64,000 nucleotides of DNA, from assembly GCF_905220365.1 (NCBI RefSeq), contig NC_061151.1, positions 6,008,197 to 6,072,196 on the forward strand. Direction: 5' to 3'. Source of the stretch: Vanessa cardui. Its lineage: Eukaryota > Arthropoda > Insecta > Lepidoptera > Nymphalidae. The notes beneath the pieces were generated by a model. That model saw only the letters and a program-made list of their open reading frames with translations. It was not told the DNA's origin and did no database searches. Below are positions 21,036-32,357 of the stretch, piece by piece. How positions within the stretch are numbered: the stretch's first letter is position 1; each line of letters starts with the position of its first letter. Made by a program: the position numbers and the translations under genes.

Positions 21036-23165
21036 ACTTGAGATTTTTTTTTTTTTTTTATTGAATCGTTTTGGTTTTATGTTTTTTTTTTTGTTAACTG
21101 TTTAATTTTGTCAAGATGTTAATATGTATTTGCGATAATTTCTCAAAATGATGTATTGATACCAGGGGAATGTTCCCCAATGAGAAGGGTTATGAAAGCG
21201 TGCAGCAGACTGTGACTGTAGACGCAGACAATTGCCAAGGTTTCTTACATACGAATAAATCAATACTTGTGAGCATTTTTAGGTCATCGGGTTATGCTGT
21301 TTTAAAGATATTTTTTTCACAGATTTCATTGAATAAATGTTGCTACTTTATAATAATTGTTTCATATATGTTATAAAAACAAAATAACACTGAAAAATCA
21401 ACTACGAATTTACATATTCAAATATTTACAAATTTCCGAATATAAAAATACATTTTTGCAATAATTTCTTTATAAAACAATGTAAGCCTTATTTCTTGGA
21501 CGTATTAAATGTACATAGTTAATACAGCACTCATAATTAACTTAACCTTGCCACATAATTACGTCCCAACAACGTTGAAACATGTAGAACATGCAGTGTA
21601 GCTATCGCGGTATGCAACGCGCTGCCTAGCAACAAACGTCTATTTATACACGGCTATTTATAGCTCTGCATCATTCAATTAGAGGTCTAGACCGTACAGA
21701 CGACACATTGAACACTAAGATATAGACCTAATATCTATCCAGTTAAAGACTAATTTATAACTCGTGTCGCCGGTTGTATGACGGGAGTTCAAACGTAAGG
21801 TTTAAATATGGTAATGGCTTACGATAAGCTTTTTGCTTTAGGCGTTTCTCGGTATATACAACATTCTTCGGAGAATGGAGGGAATCCTTAACATTTAGGG
21901 GGAAAATTTTATCCTTTTTTGTTGTATTGTAGTACAATTTTTGTTTATTTGTTACGAATTAGACTAAAAGCATATTAAGAGTGTCATCACGTTGCATCAT
22001 TGAAAAGTTAAAATCGTTATTTGATTGAATTAACAATGGCTTAGGTTTACGGTGTACGTACATGAGGTTACCAGTTTTCAACGATGATTCTATAAGCTTA
22101 ATAAATGTATAAGTGCGTCAATATGTACGTGAGCCGACGACAGTGATAAGTCTAATTGTAAATAGCATATATTAACTGCTATATTGTCTGTTTAAAGGGG
22201 CGTTTTACCTAGCATAGCGTGCATAAATTTAGTAGCCCAGGAATATGCTAATCGGGGCTACGTTCAGATGCATGTATCTGACGATTCCTCGATTCATTTC
22301 GCTCATCATTATTCCACAGTGAATTGGAATTAAGAAAAGTAACTCCAGTGCACGGAAACAGGTATTTTTAAATATGGTCAAGGTTGAACCATTGTGTTCG
22401 CGTGATATTAACGACTGCACAGACAGGGGCGACTAAATGCCAAGAACATATACATTTATTATTACGACCGTTGCAATAAAATCTTGTCACAGTTAAATAC
22501 TTTGAATGGCTGTGCGCTGGGAAGATATTGAGTTAATTTTTTTATATTTATTCCTACTTTAAAATACATAAATTTGCCTGGTTATGTTATGATAGTAAAA
22601 CTTAATTTAATCTCAAATGAATTTAATATATATCCTGATAAAATATTCCCTGTTCTAGATTCAAGGAGCTAATCTGACAAGATTATTGTACTAGACAGTT
22701 TCATAACCAGCTAACATAGTCATGTATAATATATATGTTGAAAAGTAAATTACCAAAAGTGTAAGTGCTATAAACTATGTACTCAATGAGGTGTTTAATT
22801 TTAGACAGGACTGCAAGCTGTGCTGTGTTCTCTTCAATGAGTATGTCGTCATCTCGATATATCTTAATTACTCAGAGCTAATAATACTTAATCTCATTAT
22901 AATACAACGATATATACAGACAAAGGCGTTTAAATAAAAAATAAGATATTAACTAATAACATCATTTTGATATACATTATATTTTTTGGAAAAAATAACT
23001 TTTATTAGTATTGTATGACGGAAATCACGTGGGTAATTTAATTCGAAATATAATTTTCAGTAGCTTTCTTTTTAGAACAAATTTGAGCAACATTTATAGC
23101 AGACGTCATTACTTGAGAATTAAGGGAATTAATTTATGTTTATCAAATGATAAAGTATCAAGATG
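21036..23165. other. Single-copy AT-rich stretch
   Basis: No element matches elsewhere in the window. A perfect MEF2-type site CTATTTATAG lies at about 21653-21662. The short frames at 21170, 21755 and 22229 show no family signature. Confidence 0.4.
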
Positions 23166-23330
23166 CATCTATACAGTACGCCCGCACCTCCGAGTAGGCG
23201 GGAGGCGGTGCGATGGAGTGAGAAGGGTATAGTTCAGCTCTCCGTCTTTAGATATTATAACGGTGCGTTCGCGCCGGTCGACCTCAGCGTGTTTTAAAAA
23301 CTCTTTCTCCGTTTCGAATTTGATTTTCGA
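23166..23330. promoter_or_regulatory. Second CpG-rich patch
   Basis: CGCCCGCACCTCCGAGTAGG, GGAGGCGGTGCGATGG and GTGCGTTCGCGCCGGTCGAC stand out from the AT-rich flanks. Possible promoter or enhancer; no gene is attached. Confidence 0.3.
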
Positions 23331-24714
23331 ACGAAATTATCTTTTTTATTATTTTTTATACAAATGATGTCATGTATTTATTTTATTAAGTAATCTATGT
23401 TTTTTTAAAGGATTACTTTTAATGAAAACATATTATAAAATATTTTAGATTTTTTTAAATTAAAAACTAAAAATTAGGCGTTAGCAATAACATATTTAAA
23501 AAAAAATCTCACATTGGAACCAGGCATATAATCATTCGATTTTCAAAGAACTTTAATGCTGTTACTTTTTTTTTATTTCATTGAATAAAACATTGGCAAA
23601 GGTAGTGGTGACTACAGTTTAAAAAATAAAGCTATTTTCAGACGATAGTTTTTTTTTTTCAATTTATAAGATACTAGTTGTCACTCGCGGTTTTACTTGC
23701 GTTATAGTGCAGGTAGAGTCAAAGCTTGCGTCATAACATATTTTATCAAGAAATAAAAGATATAAACAGACAGAGTTACCTTCGCATTTATATTATATAT
23801 AGACCTAGATGTAATGTTATAGGTAGGTACTATTACTTATAAATAGTCCAGATAGTAAATTAATATGACAGTCACTTAACACTATAATCGGACAGACAAC
23901 CAAGCATCAAGAAGTTTTATTAAAAAAAAATTTTTTTTTAATGTTTTTGCAATTCCTCCTTCATTTTCATTTGATTTTTTTTAATTGTTTTACTATATTA
24001 CTCGTGTCAACAATCTTTTATTAGTTTTTGCTTACTTACCTAAAATTTTATTTTTTTATTTTGACTCTATCTATAATGTACTCTTAAAGTTGTGTTAAAG
24101 ATTTAATATCTTAAATCCCCATAAAACATAAAAAAGAAGATTGTCATTATATAAACAATAACATAAATTATTTTGTACATACATGAAAAAGAAAATTAAA
24201 TTAAGTATAAATCATACAATTAATTACTTAAAAAATTTAATTTCATTTAATATTTTTAATTTTCTTTAACTAAGAATTCATACAGTTATTTTTTGATGGC
24301 AATATTATTTAAATTTAATCAAATTAAAAAAAAAACTGTCGTTCTAAGAAATTAGATCAATTTTGACATAGCTCTACATTTTGGTAGTTTATACTTACAT
24401 TGTGATTCAATTTTTGGAGAGACGATTAACTAAAATATTATAAATAGTTTAATGTTTAGCGTAATTAGTAATAAAAATTGTTATATGTCCTATATTTTGA
24501 TAGACATATATTTAAAAAAATACATTTGACATTTTTATTAAAATTATTCAAACACAGATAATAAAAACACGTAATTATTTTTTTAAACTTATATCTGGTC
24601 AAAGTCTAAACTATAGGGATCATTTAAAATGTTAAAATTAAATCTTTATTCTGAAATTAAATAAAATTTTAATTTAATTTAAATATTTCAAGTATTTTTT
24701 TGAATAACTTATGT
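23331..24714. other. AT-rich stretch with a Helitron trace
   Basis: ACTAGTTGTCACTCGCGG at 23672 with AGACAGAGTTACCTTCGC at about 23768 looks like the two ends of an eroded HLE-3 (-). Nothing else is recognised. Confidence 0.4.
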
Positions 24715-24910
24715 TCTTATTACATCAGCTATCTTTCAGCGAAAGTCCCGTCAAAATCGATCCAGCAGTTTTATAAGCCGGAACAAACAGACAGACAAAA
24801 TTTTCAGGTATAGTTATTTTGGTATATATGTACTGTGTATACCATACATACACAAAATACTTTTTTTTCAAGATTACAGACAGACACTCTAATTTTATTA
24901 TATGTATAGA
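24715..24910 (-). mobile_element. HLE-1, 3'-truncated
   Basis: TTTCAGCGAAAGTCCCGTC, AAACAGACAGACAAAATTTTC and the 5' end complement TTTTATTATATGTATAGA. Confidence 0.85.
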
Positions 24911-25070
24911 CCGTCGCGTGGCTCCGCTCGTTAGGGGTTGGTCATAATAGCAGGTGACCTTAAAGTTCAATCTTGCTTCATTTCAAATTTCATCAAATTC
25001 GATTCAGTAGCTCAACCTTGAAAGGACAACAGACAGACAAAGTTACTATCGCATTTATAATATAAAAAGA
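24911..25070 (-). mobile_element. HLE-3, truncated
   Basis: GTCGCGTGGCTCCGCTCG at its 3' side, ATCAAATTCGATTCAGTAG and ATCGCATTTATAATATAAA at the 5' side. It abuts the HLE-1 copy end to end. Confidence 0.75.
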
Positions 25071-25077
25071 AAAAATT

Positions 25078-25364
25078 AAATGTAAATTTCCCACTGCTGG
25101 GGTAAGGCCTCCTCTCCCACTAAGGACAGGTTTTGGAACATATTCCACCACGCTGTTCCAATGCTGGTTGGTGGAATGCAGATGTGGCAGAATTTCGATG
25201 AAATTAGACACATGCAGGTTTCCTCGCGATGTTTTCCTTCACCACACACTAGATGAATTATAAACTCAAATTAAGCACATATACATAGTGGTGCTTGCCT
25301 GGGTTTGAACCCGCAATCATCGGTTAAGATGCACGCGTTCTAACCACTGGGCCATCTCGGCTCA
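25078..25364 (-). mobile_element. SINE-1, second subfamily
   Basis: TTTCGATGAAATTAGACAC marks the second subfamily; CCCACTAAGGACAGG replaces the CAAAGGG form. A box complement CCACTGGGCCA at the right. Confidence 0.9.
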
Positions 25365-25723
25365 GCTGTACAAAATCACAACCAAATCGATACATTGTAA
25401 CTGGTTTAAAAAAAATTGACCCACATGCACAAACATCCTTGCAATACCGTTACATAATTGGCATGTTCATAATTTGCCATTACTTGGCATTTATTTGCAT
25501 CAAGTAACAGCAAACCGAGATGCAAGTTCATTGGCCTTAGGGGGCATTAGCTTAGGCCCTTCAACTGGCCCTCTTTTTAAGCCTTTTTGTAAGTTATGAA
25601 CTCGTTATTAGCCTTTTAGAACTTGATCTTATTTTTGGGATCGTTTTATTTTGATTTAAGTTTTATAACTCTACAAGTATTCACTTCTGATGTTCGCTTA
25701 AGGTCATTTTTTATGTAATACAA
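25365..25723. other. Spacer
   Basis: Repeated TTGGCATTTATTTGC-like words near 25480-25500. No gene or known repeat. Confidence 0.35.
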
Positions 25724-25978
25724 GTACCACCCCTGCTTTGCACGGGTGCAATACTGATACTAAACATGCTACACTTTGTATATTTACAACATCACATTAG
25801 AAACTGGTAAAATTATCAGTGTTTCTTCACTTTATTGTCCATGTATTCAAAAACCTAGCTGTCGAATCACTCTATCTATTAAAAAAACCGCATCAAAATC
25901 CGTTGCGTAATTCTAAAGATCTAAGCATACATAGGGACAGACTGGGGTAAGCGACTTTGTTTTATACTAAGTAATGAT
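25724..25978 (-). mobile_element. HLE-2
   Basis: 3' end complement CCCCTGCTTTGCACGGGTGC, interior CCGCATCAAAATCCGTTGCG, 5' end complement CGACTTTGTTTTATACTAAG. Confidence 0.85.
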
Positions 25979-26137
25979 ATTTTAGAAAGTCACATACATT
26001 AGACATTTTTATGTCGTTTATGGGTATAGCAAATGTCATGGGGCTTAATTTAAATATATATAAGTTGATGAGTTACGCCATCTAACAACTAGATCCAACA
26101 AGTAAATACAAATAAAATACATGATGTAAAATACATA

Positions 26138-26475
26138 TAGTACGACACAAATTAGATGTAGCATCGGAAAATGCAATGGAATGAAAATAAAACCGATTAC
26201 TGCCGATTTACACAAGCAATAGAAATAGCTCCCTATCGCGCCACTCGACACTATTCGTGGCTATAGATTCTCGCGTCAAAGAAAGCAAGTGCATGTAAAT
26301 CGACGTGTCAAATTGACGAATATATTACGCCGTATGAAATTACAAGTTATTACGTTTATGCAAAGATCATATTCGCATGAGAAATAAATATTGATAATTT
26401 GGGATAGCGTACTCAATTCGGATGTGATCGGTTTTACGAATTTTGCCGATGCGACATCTAAGTTGTGTCGTACTA
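26138..26475. mobile_element. MITE with about 30-bp terminal inverted repeats, copy 1
   Basis: Left TAGTACGACACAAATTAGATG, then TAGCATCGG. The right end is its complement with two or three mismatches: CCGATGCGACATCTAAGTTG then TGTCGTACTA. TA flanks both sides (26136-26137 and 26476-26477), fitting a TA target-site duplication. 338 bp, no transposase. A second copy, about 335 bp, lies at 63617-63951. TA duplication points to a Tc1/mariner-type mover, which is inference. Confidence 0.85.
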
Positions 26476-26699
26476 TACTTGCTTACTTTAATGGTGTACC
26501 AACAATGTGGCAATCTCAGACACACCGATATCGATTTTTATATTGACGTGTGTATTTTAATATCACAAGTAAAATACTGAACTGTTTTTGGTGACATTTG
26601 AAGTAGAAAAAGTATTTCACATTTTTTTTTATTAACACAACAATGTAGACTTAAAAATAGTTAGAATAGAGTCTCTAGAAAATTCACGTCAACATTGCT

Positions 26700-26828
26700 A
26701 CCTTATCTCAGTTCCCAAGGTTGGAACGCATTGGTCGTGTAAGAAATGGTTAATTTATGTTACAGCAGCAATGTTTATAACCGGGGTAACCACTTACAAC
26801 TAGTACCATTTGCACGTCCGATAAAAAT
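26700..26828 (+). mobile_element. SIR-B, old fragment
   Basis: TCTCAGTTCCCAAGGTTGG, TTAATTTATGTTACAGC and GGTAACCACTTACAACTAG. Confidence 0.6.
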
Positions 26829-27035
26829 GCTAAAGATAGTCGACTAAAGAGGCAGAAAACTTTACGTGCTTTCTGGGGCACGGATGTGTTCAAATTCCTT
26901 GTTAGAATAACCCCATCTTGCAGTCCAATATCTGTCCAGTCCAGGCATTCAACCCAAGACCCTCTGTATAAGATCTTATCTGGATGTCGTTAAATTGACG
27001 AGTCAATAAATCTTCTTGGGGCAAGGTATCCACAG

Positions 27036-27375
27036 ACATTTTTAACTTTGCCGTTTCATAAATTCAAATCATTTGTTAAAAACACATTCTTTAAGAAGGC
27101 AAATTATTCAATACAAGATTATGCAGACGATAAAAAAGCGTGGAATTAATACCTGTTGACTTCCAGGCAGGATTAATTACATACATATATAATTGTAATT
27201 AACTAATATGACTGTATTTTTAAATGTTGAAAAAGAGTAACTATTGATTTTCTTGCCGGTAGAATTTACTGTCCTAACCGGTGGTGGCTTCATTTAATAT
27301 AGTTGTTAAATGACGATTCAAAAGTGCTTGTAAAAGCCTATTTGAATCAAGTATATTTTGATTGATTGATTGATA
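27036..27375 (+). mobile_element. LINE-C with intact coding tail
   Basis: The frame reads PQTFLTLPFHKFKSFVKNTF, then FKKANYSIQDYADDKKAWN and TAA at about 27147. The 3' UTR then runs through TTCTTGCCGGTAG and AACCGGTGGTGG to TATATTTTGATTGATTGATTG. This copy shows that the short SINE-like units are LINE 3' ends. Confidence 0.88.
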
Positions 27376-27780
27376 ATAGAAGCTATGTTTGTGCTTCTTG
27401 TTGTTTTAGTGTTTTTGGAATCACTTTCTTGCCTGACTTCTTAGAATATAAACGCAAAGCATGTTGCCAAATCCAGTGGTACAGCATTTATTCCTGGTCA
27501 TATTTTAATCACGTACAGTTATAGGAATTGGATTGGTTATTGGTCTTTGCCTAACTGCCAAATCATAAGACTGAGGGCATAGAGGGTACATCTGAATTAG
27601 CACGCATACTTGTGCACTATTATCCTGTGTTGACTGGGCTTATTTGGCTCTCGTGGCAGAAATCAGTCAGAGCAACTTGTTCCAAAATCACTAATTTTCA
27701 TTTTTGTTAAAAAACATACCCAAATGTATTTGTACATAACACTTTCCCTTTTTATTACATATGATAATCAATTAAACTAG
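27376..27780. other. Spacer
   Basis: ATTGGATTGGTTATTGGTC near 27527 holds three ATTGG words. No gene or repeat. Confidence 0.35.
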
Positions 27781-27786
27781 CTCTAA

Positions 27787-27977
27787 GTCCAGCGTAGATC
27801 TGCTGATGTTCTTTTTTTTTATTCAATTTACTAAATCCACAGGCTCGCAGATGCCCGTGCCCTTTTTTTACATTTTATTTTAAACATTTTGGCGTTTTAT
27901 ATTTTATACTAAACATCAGCAGATCTTCGCTGGAAATCATTATTGTCGTCTTCCTGGGAGACGTGGCCCACACTTAC
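27787..27977 (-). repeat. REP-I inverted copy with a short + fragment beside it
   Basis: 27821-27977 is the reverse of the 5403 copy, from TTACTAAATCCACAGGCTCG to ACGTGGCCCACACTTAC. A + fragment CCAGCGTAGATCTGCTGATG at 27789-27808 sits at its left, making a head-to-head arrangement. Confidence 0.75.
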
Positions 27978-28020
27978 AATATTTTAAAATAATATATACA
28001 TAATCTATAATATATAATAA

Positions 28021-28355
28021 AATCTGCTGATGTTCTTCTAATGTTCAGTAAAAATATAAAATACTAGCAGTCGCCCTCAGATTAGCTCGCCTTTTAGGGT
28101 GTTATATTATGTCATATATTGGGCAAAAAAGCCTATTCCCTTCCCGTCCCTTGGAGTTTCAATTATCTTCATACTGAATTTCATGAAATTCGGTTCATCA
28201 GTTTGGCCGTGAAAGATCGACAGAGTTAATGTCACATTTATAATATTAATTATACAATATAGATAAAACGCCAAAATATAATAAAGTAAAATGTTAATAA
28301 AGGCACGGGCAACAGTGATCCCATGTATGTTGCAAAATTAAATTTAAAAAATCAA
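28021..28355 (+). repeat. REP-I split by an HLE-3
   Basis: 28021-28062 (ATCTGCTGATG...) and 28263-28355 (AAAACGCCAAAATATAATAAAG to GCACGGGCAACAG) are the two halves of one copy. They are separated by the Helitron-like element at 28063-28262. Confidence 0.75.
28063..28262 (-). mobile_element. HLE-3 inserted into REP-I
   Basis: ACTAGCAGTCGCCCTCAG is the 3' end complement; CTTGGAGTTTCAATTATC, TTCGGTTCATCAGTTTGG and TCACATTTATAATATTAAT follow. Confidence 0.8.
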
Positions 28356-28419
28356 TCTACGTACTCATACATATATAATTATTTATTATGATTATATCTG
28401 TTTTGTACACTCTTTCTAT

Positions 28420-28552
28420 ATCTGTTTCTCTCCTCTACCTTAAGGCTGCTGGAAGAGATTTTAGCGATAAGGTCGCCTCTTGTGCATCTTTCTCAATCGT
28501 GTTTAAATCATTTATTTATTGGTGTACTATAAAGGGTATTTTGATTTGATTT
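28420..28552 (+). mobile_element. LINE 3' end of another family
   Basis: CTACCTTAAGGCTGCTGGAAG, TTTTAGCGATAAGGTCGCC and ATTGGTGTACTATAAAGGG, then ATTTTGATTTGATTT. I know this motif chain from lepidopteran LINE tails; it occurs once here. Confidence 0.6.
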
Positions 28553-28849
28553 ACCCCAACAGATTCCAAATGATCAGTTTGTATAAACCACGCTTTGATC
28601 TCTAGTGACGCGTGTGACGTCACCGTTTTAGCTTCGAACATGGCGTCCTATGAAATTAGCGCAGAATTACACACGATTACCGCAGCCAGTGATAAGATAG
28701 CGTTATCTGTGGCACATGTGCGATGAGGGAAATTAGAATGAGTTTCAGGAATATATGGAGGAAAATTGGTATCGGTATTTTATGGAAGGTTTTCTGGGTG
28801 AGAGAGAAAGGAGAGAAGGGTTTGGCTATATCTTGAGAATTGAAAAGAA
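28553..28849. other. Spacer with clustered regulatory-type motifs
   Basis: A perfect TGACGTCA at 28615-28622 and AACATGGCG at 28637-28645 lie 15 bp apart in single-copy DNA. Near 28738-28840 the bases do not match other copies. Confidence 0.35.
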
Positions 28850-29128
28850 CCAAAGCCATCAGCATAGCCCACCGGATTATTAAGCTGAAGTGGCAGTGGG
28901 CTGGTCATATTTGTCGCAGAACCGACAAACGTTGGGGAAAACGCGTTCTAGAGTGGAGACCGCGTCTCGGCAAACGTAGTGTAGGACGTCCTCGGGCACG
29001 GTGGAGTGACGATATACGCAAGGCGGCAGGCAGGAGCTGGATGCGAGTAGCCGGAGAAAGACCACAGTGGCGTGCACTGGGTGGCACCTATGTCCATCAG
29101 GACAAAAACGGGCTGATGATGATGATGT
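28850..29128 (+). pseudogene. RTE-type LINE, C-terminal open frame and tail
   Basis: The frame reads RTKAISIAHRIIKLKWQWAG, HICRRTDKRWGKRVLEWRP, GKRSVGRPRARWSDDIRKA, AGRSWMRVAGERPQW and YVHQDKNG. It is uninterrupted into a GATGATGATGATG tail. This is the end of the RTE RT protein. The open frame and clean GATG tail suggest a young 5'-truncated insertion. Frames on the opposite strand here are shadows. Confidence 0.88.
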
Positions 29129-29141
29129 TTGAGAATGAGTT

Positions 29142-29320
29142 CACTTGGTAGTAACGCTCTGTGCAATTTTTTCTGGCTCAGCACCATACAGTCTAGAGTA
29201 TTTGTATTCTGTGAATGGTGAGTCATTCCGTAACTAAAGATTCACCAAATATGGCACATAGTGATGTAAGGAATAATTAAAGTTTTATACAGTGACAATG
29301 ATATGGGAATGACCACTGAT
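29142..29320 (+). mobile_element. SIR-B, old
   Basis: CTTGGTAGTAACGCTCTGTGC at the 5' end, GGCACATAGTGATGTAAGG and GAATGACCACTGATCATC. Confidence 0.65.
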
Positions 29321-29696
29321 CATCAGAAGAATTAGACCTTAACACACTGGGTCAAAACTTATTGACACTTTGATGACAAGCCCGGGCAAAGAGGTATACC
29401 TCGAGCCCCTTACTGTGCTTGACCCATGGCCAAACAGGAAGAACCACAACAAATCCTTGGCCCTTATAACCATCCACTTATGCCATTAAAATAAACAAGA
29501 TTGGGTGCCTACTTGGATTGGCCTACTCGCTTGCGCTTCCACGAAGCTCTACTATCAAATTAGTATTATCTCAAAGAATTAATTTTCGATCTTAATTACC
29601 TTCTAATATCTAAGATAACAATAATACGAAAACACACAATATCCAATTATTTTACACCAAAACCAACCTTGGTATCAAAAAAAAAAAAATTCATTA
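29321..29696. other. Spacer
   Basis: No gene or known repeat. Contains an A12 run at about 29679-29690. Confidence 0.35.
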
Positions 29697-29977
29697 TTCC
29701 ATTTTTTTTATGATATAGTTTGACGGGCGACCATATGGGCCACCTGATGGTAAGTGATCACGATCATCCATAGACAATGACTCTGTAAGAACATACATCG
29801 TCAATGCACCACCAAGCCTAGGAACTAAGATGTTATGTCCCTTGTGCCTGTAGTTGCACTGGCTCACTCGTCCTTCAAACCGGAACACAACAATACTGAG
29901 TACTGTTATTCGGCGGTAGAATAACTGATGAGTGGGTGGTACCTACCCAGGCGGGCTTGAACAAAGCCCTACCACCA
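29697..29977 (-). mobile_element. SIR-B, full length
   Basis: ATTTTTTTTATGATATAG to CAAAGCCCTACCACCATG. Confidence 0.9.
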
Positions 29978-31383
29978 TGTGAAATCGATGTCTCCAATTT
30001 CTTTCGGGATACCATATCATGGTAATTCCTAAAATAATTATTCAAATAATTACTGTAAAAATATTTGTTTATACATTCTCTTCTGTACAACTCATTGGAG
30101 ATGACCAGTGAGCCAGTGTAACTGACCAAACAAAATGAGGTTATGTTAACAACAGAATTACTTAGTTTATAACAAGTAAAATCCGGTTAATAATTCAGAT
30201 TAAACCGGTTGTTGTAACCAGAACAATTAGGATTTATTCCTAAGAACTTAATCGAACCGGTTTAATCCGGATTTAGTTAGATATTACCTTTAATTACTTA
30301 TTAATTATTATTGATTCGTAATAAAATCGTTACAGCCTTACCGTCTGAGGCACAGCGGGATATCTACTTACGACCTAGATCGAAGTAATAGGAATTACAA
30401 ATAAATATTCATAGCACGTATTTAATATTAAGGCAACTTTTTAACTAGAAAAAAAACTTACCAATGCACACACCCATACAGCCAAATAATGTTTTGTTTA
30501 TCTGTAAATAAAATAATTAAATTAATTTATTTTAAACCATAGAAGAAGTATATTTTAAACGAGAAACGTGTTAGCATATACATACTTACATATAAAACAT
30601 AAAAATAGACGAAATCTCCCCGCCCTACGCTATAACAATAAAAATATAGAGTAAGGGGGGCGCTCTCTCTCTAACATATACATGCGTCCCTTTCTAATTC
30701 ATCTATCCATTTAAAGGTTACAAGGATTGGACACATTTTTAAGTTTTTTTTTTATTTTTTCCGTGAAGGGCGATGAGGTAGGGTCGTCTTTTGATTAATG
30801 AATGTTTCGTTTAATTTAATATGTGGATTGTTTGTTTTATAGACACGAGCGTGTTTTAGAACGTTACAAATAAATTCGAAATTTAAAATTTAGTTTTTTT
30901 TTTTTAAATAGTTTATTGTATACAAATCCATGTTTTCCAGTTTCAAGATTGAAGCAATTGCATTTTTTTTTAATTCAAACTAATTACTCCTTGATAATTG
31001 GGGGGGGGGGGAAATTACAATTTATAAGATTTTTTTTTATATCAATAGAGATTTAAATTTCCAAGTTTGAGAACTATTCTTATAACAACAATTTATATCA
31101 AATAATCAAAATAACCAGCTGTAAAACTCTTACCGCTGGGCTAAGGCCATGAAAGGGTACTCCAGTGGTACATAAGACATAACTTTAACCAAAACATGCT
31201 TTTCCTTACATTTCTTTCACTTCTCGGCATGTAGATCCAACTTAACAATGTAAAGTTGGTTTTATCCAGATTTAACCGGTTTAAATTGGTATAAATCTAA
31301 TATTCGTGTACTTTAAGTAAATTAAATTTCGAATGCTATTTTTTTAAAATTAGAAGCCTGCTTTTCGTACTTCCGTTAGTATT
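29978..31383. other. Single-copy stretch with AACCGGTT motifs and a G-run
   Basis: AACCGGTT occurs at 30203-30210, 30255-30262 and 31274-31281. A run of 12 G is at 31000-31011. GGGGGGCGCTCTCTCTC is near 30655. A CCAGTGAGCCAGTGTAAC SIR-B scrap is at 30104. No coding signal. Confidence 0.4.
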
Positions 31384-31655
31384 AATCCGTGATGGTACAG
31401 TGGTTAGAACGCGTGCATCTTAACCGATGATTGCGTGTTCAAACCCAGACAAGCACTGAATATTCATGTGCTTAATTTGGGTTTATAGTTCATCTCGTGC
31501 TCGGCGGTGAAGGAAAACATCGTAAGGAAACATATAGAATACATATTCCACCAACCCGCATCGGAACAGCGTGATGGAATATGTTCCAAAACCTGCTCCT
31601 CAATAGGAGAAGAGGAGGCAGCAGTGGGAAATTTACAGGCTGTTGTTGTTGTTTA
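31384..31655 (+). mobile_element. SINE-1, internal deletion
   Basis: A box TGGTACAGTGG, B-box region GTGTTCAAACCC, tail GGCTGTTGTTGTTG. The GTGTCTAATTTCATCG block is missing. Confidence 0.85.
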
Positions 31656-31950
31656 ATATTAAAAAGGCTTAATGTACCACTTAGCTTCAAAGCAAACACA
31701 CATCTAGTACAAGAGAAATAAGAACGAATTTAGCTCACAAAACTCAGTGAGCTACGATGATCCCGTAACTTGGTATAACGTTAAATTTCATTCAAATCCG
31801 TTTAGAGGTTATGACGTAATGCACTATGAAACTACGCTTATGTCAGTGATATAAACTATAGTGTGTGTGTGTGTGCGCCGTGTGACGTCATATGGCCTTG
31901 ACACTCGCTACTGGGTATTCGTGCTAGACTAATATATATTATATATATTA
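31656..31950. other. Spacer with a (GT)n run and TGACGTCA
   Basis: GTGTGTGTGTGTGTGCGCC at 31860-31879 precedes TGACGTCA at 31883-31890. Helitron-like words (CATTCAAATCCGTTTAG) lie at 31790. Confidence 0.4.
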
Positions 31951-32170
31951 ACTAGCGTTCCCACCCTTGCTTCGCGCTTGCAATATTCATACTAAATATA
32001 TTAAAGATTTTTTTCTTGTTTCTTTACTATATTGTCTATGTATTATACAAAAACCTTTCTCTCGAATCACTGTAAAAACAGCATCAAAATCAGTTGCGTA
32101 ATATTAAAGATCTAAGCGTACATAGGGTCAGACAACGTTAAGCGACTTTGTTTTATACTATGTAATGATA
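31951..32170 (-). mobile_element. HLE-2
   Basis: ACTAGCGTTCCCACCCTTGC end, ACAGCATCAAAATCAGTTGCG interior, CGACTTTGTTTTATACTATG 5' side. Confidence 0.85.
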
Positions 32171-32357
32171 ATGATATTATAAATGGCAAAGTAGCTCTGT
32201 TTGTCTGTCGTTCTTTCACGACCAAACCGCTGAACCGAATTTGATGAAATTTGCTATGAAGCGAACTTGAACTTCAAGAAAGGACGTAGGCTAATTTTGC
32301 CTGACACATGATAACCAACACACTGAAACACGAGTGAAGCCGCGAACGACAACTAGT
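32171..32357 (+). mobile_element. HLE-3, near complete
   Basis: ATATTATAAATGGCAAAG, CGCTGAACCGAATTTGATG, CAAGAAAGGACGTAGGC, AGTGAAGCCGCGAACGAC and AACTAGTA. It abuts the HLE-2 copy at its 5' side, as at 24910 where two elements also meet. Confidence 0.85.

Noticed and set aside
28880..29226. Three - frames opposite the RTE fragment
   Set aside because: Shadows of the coding + strand, caused by its higher GC content.
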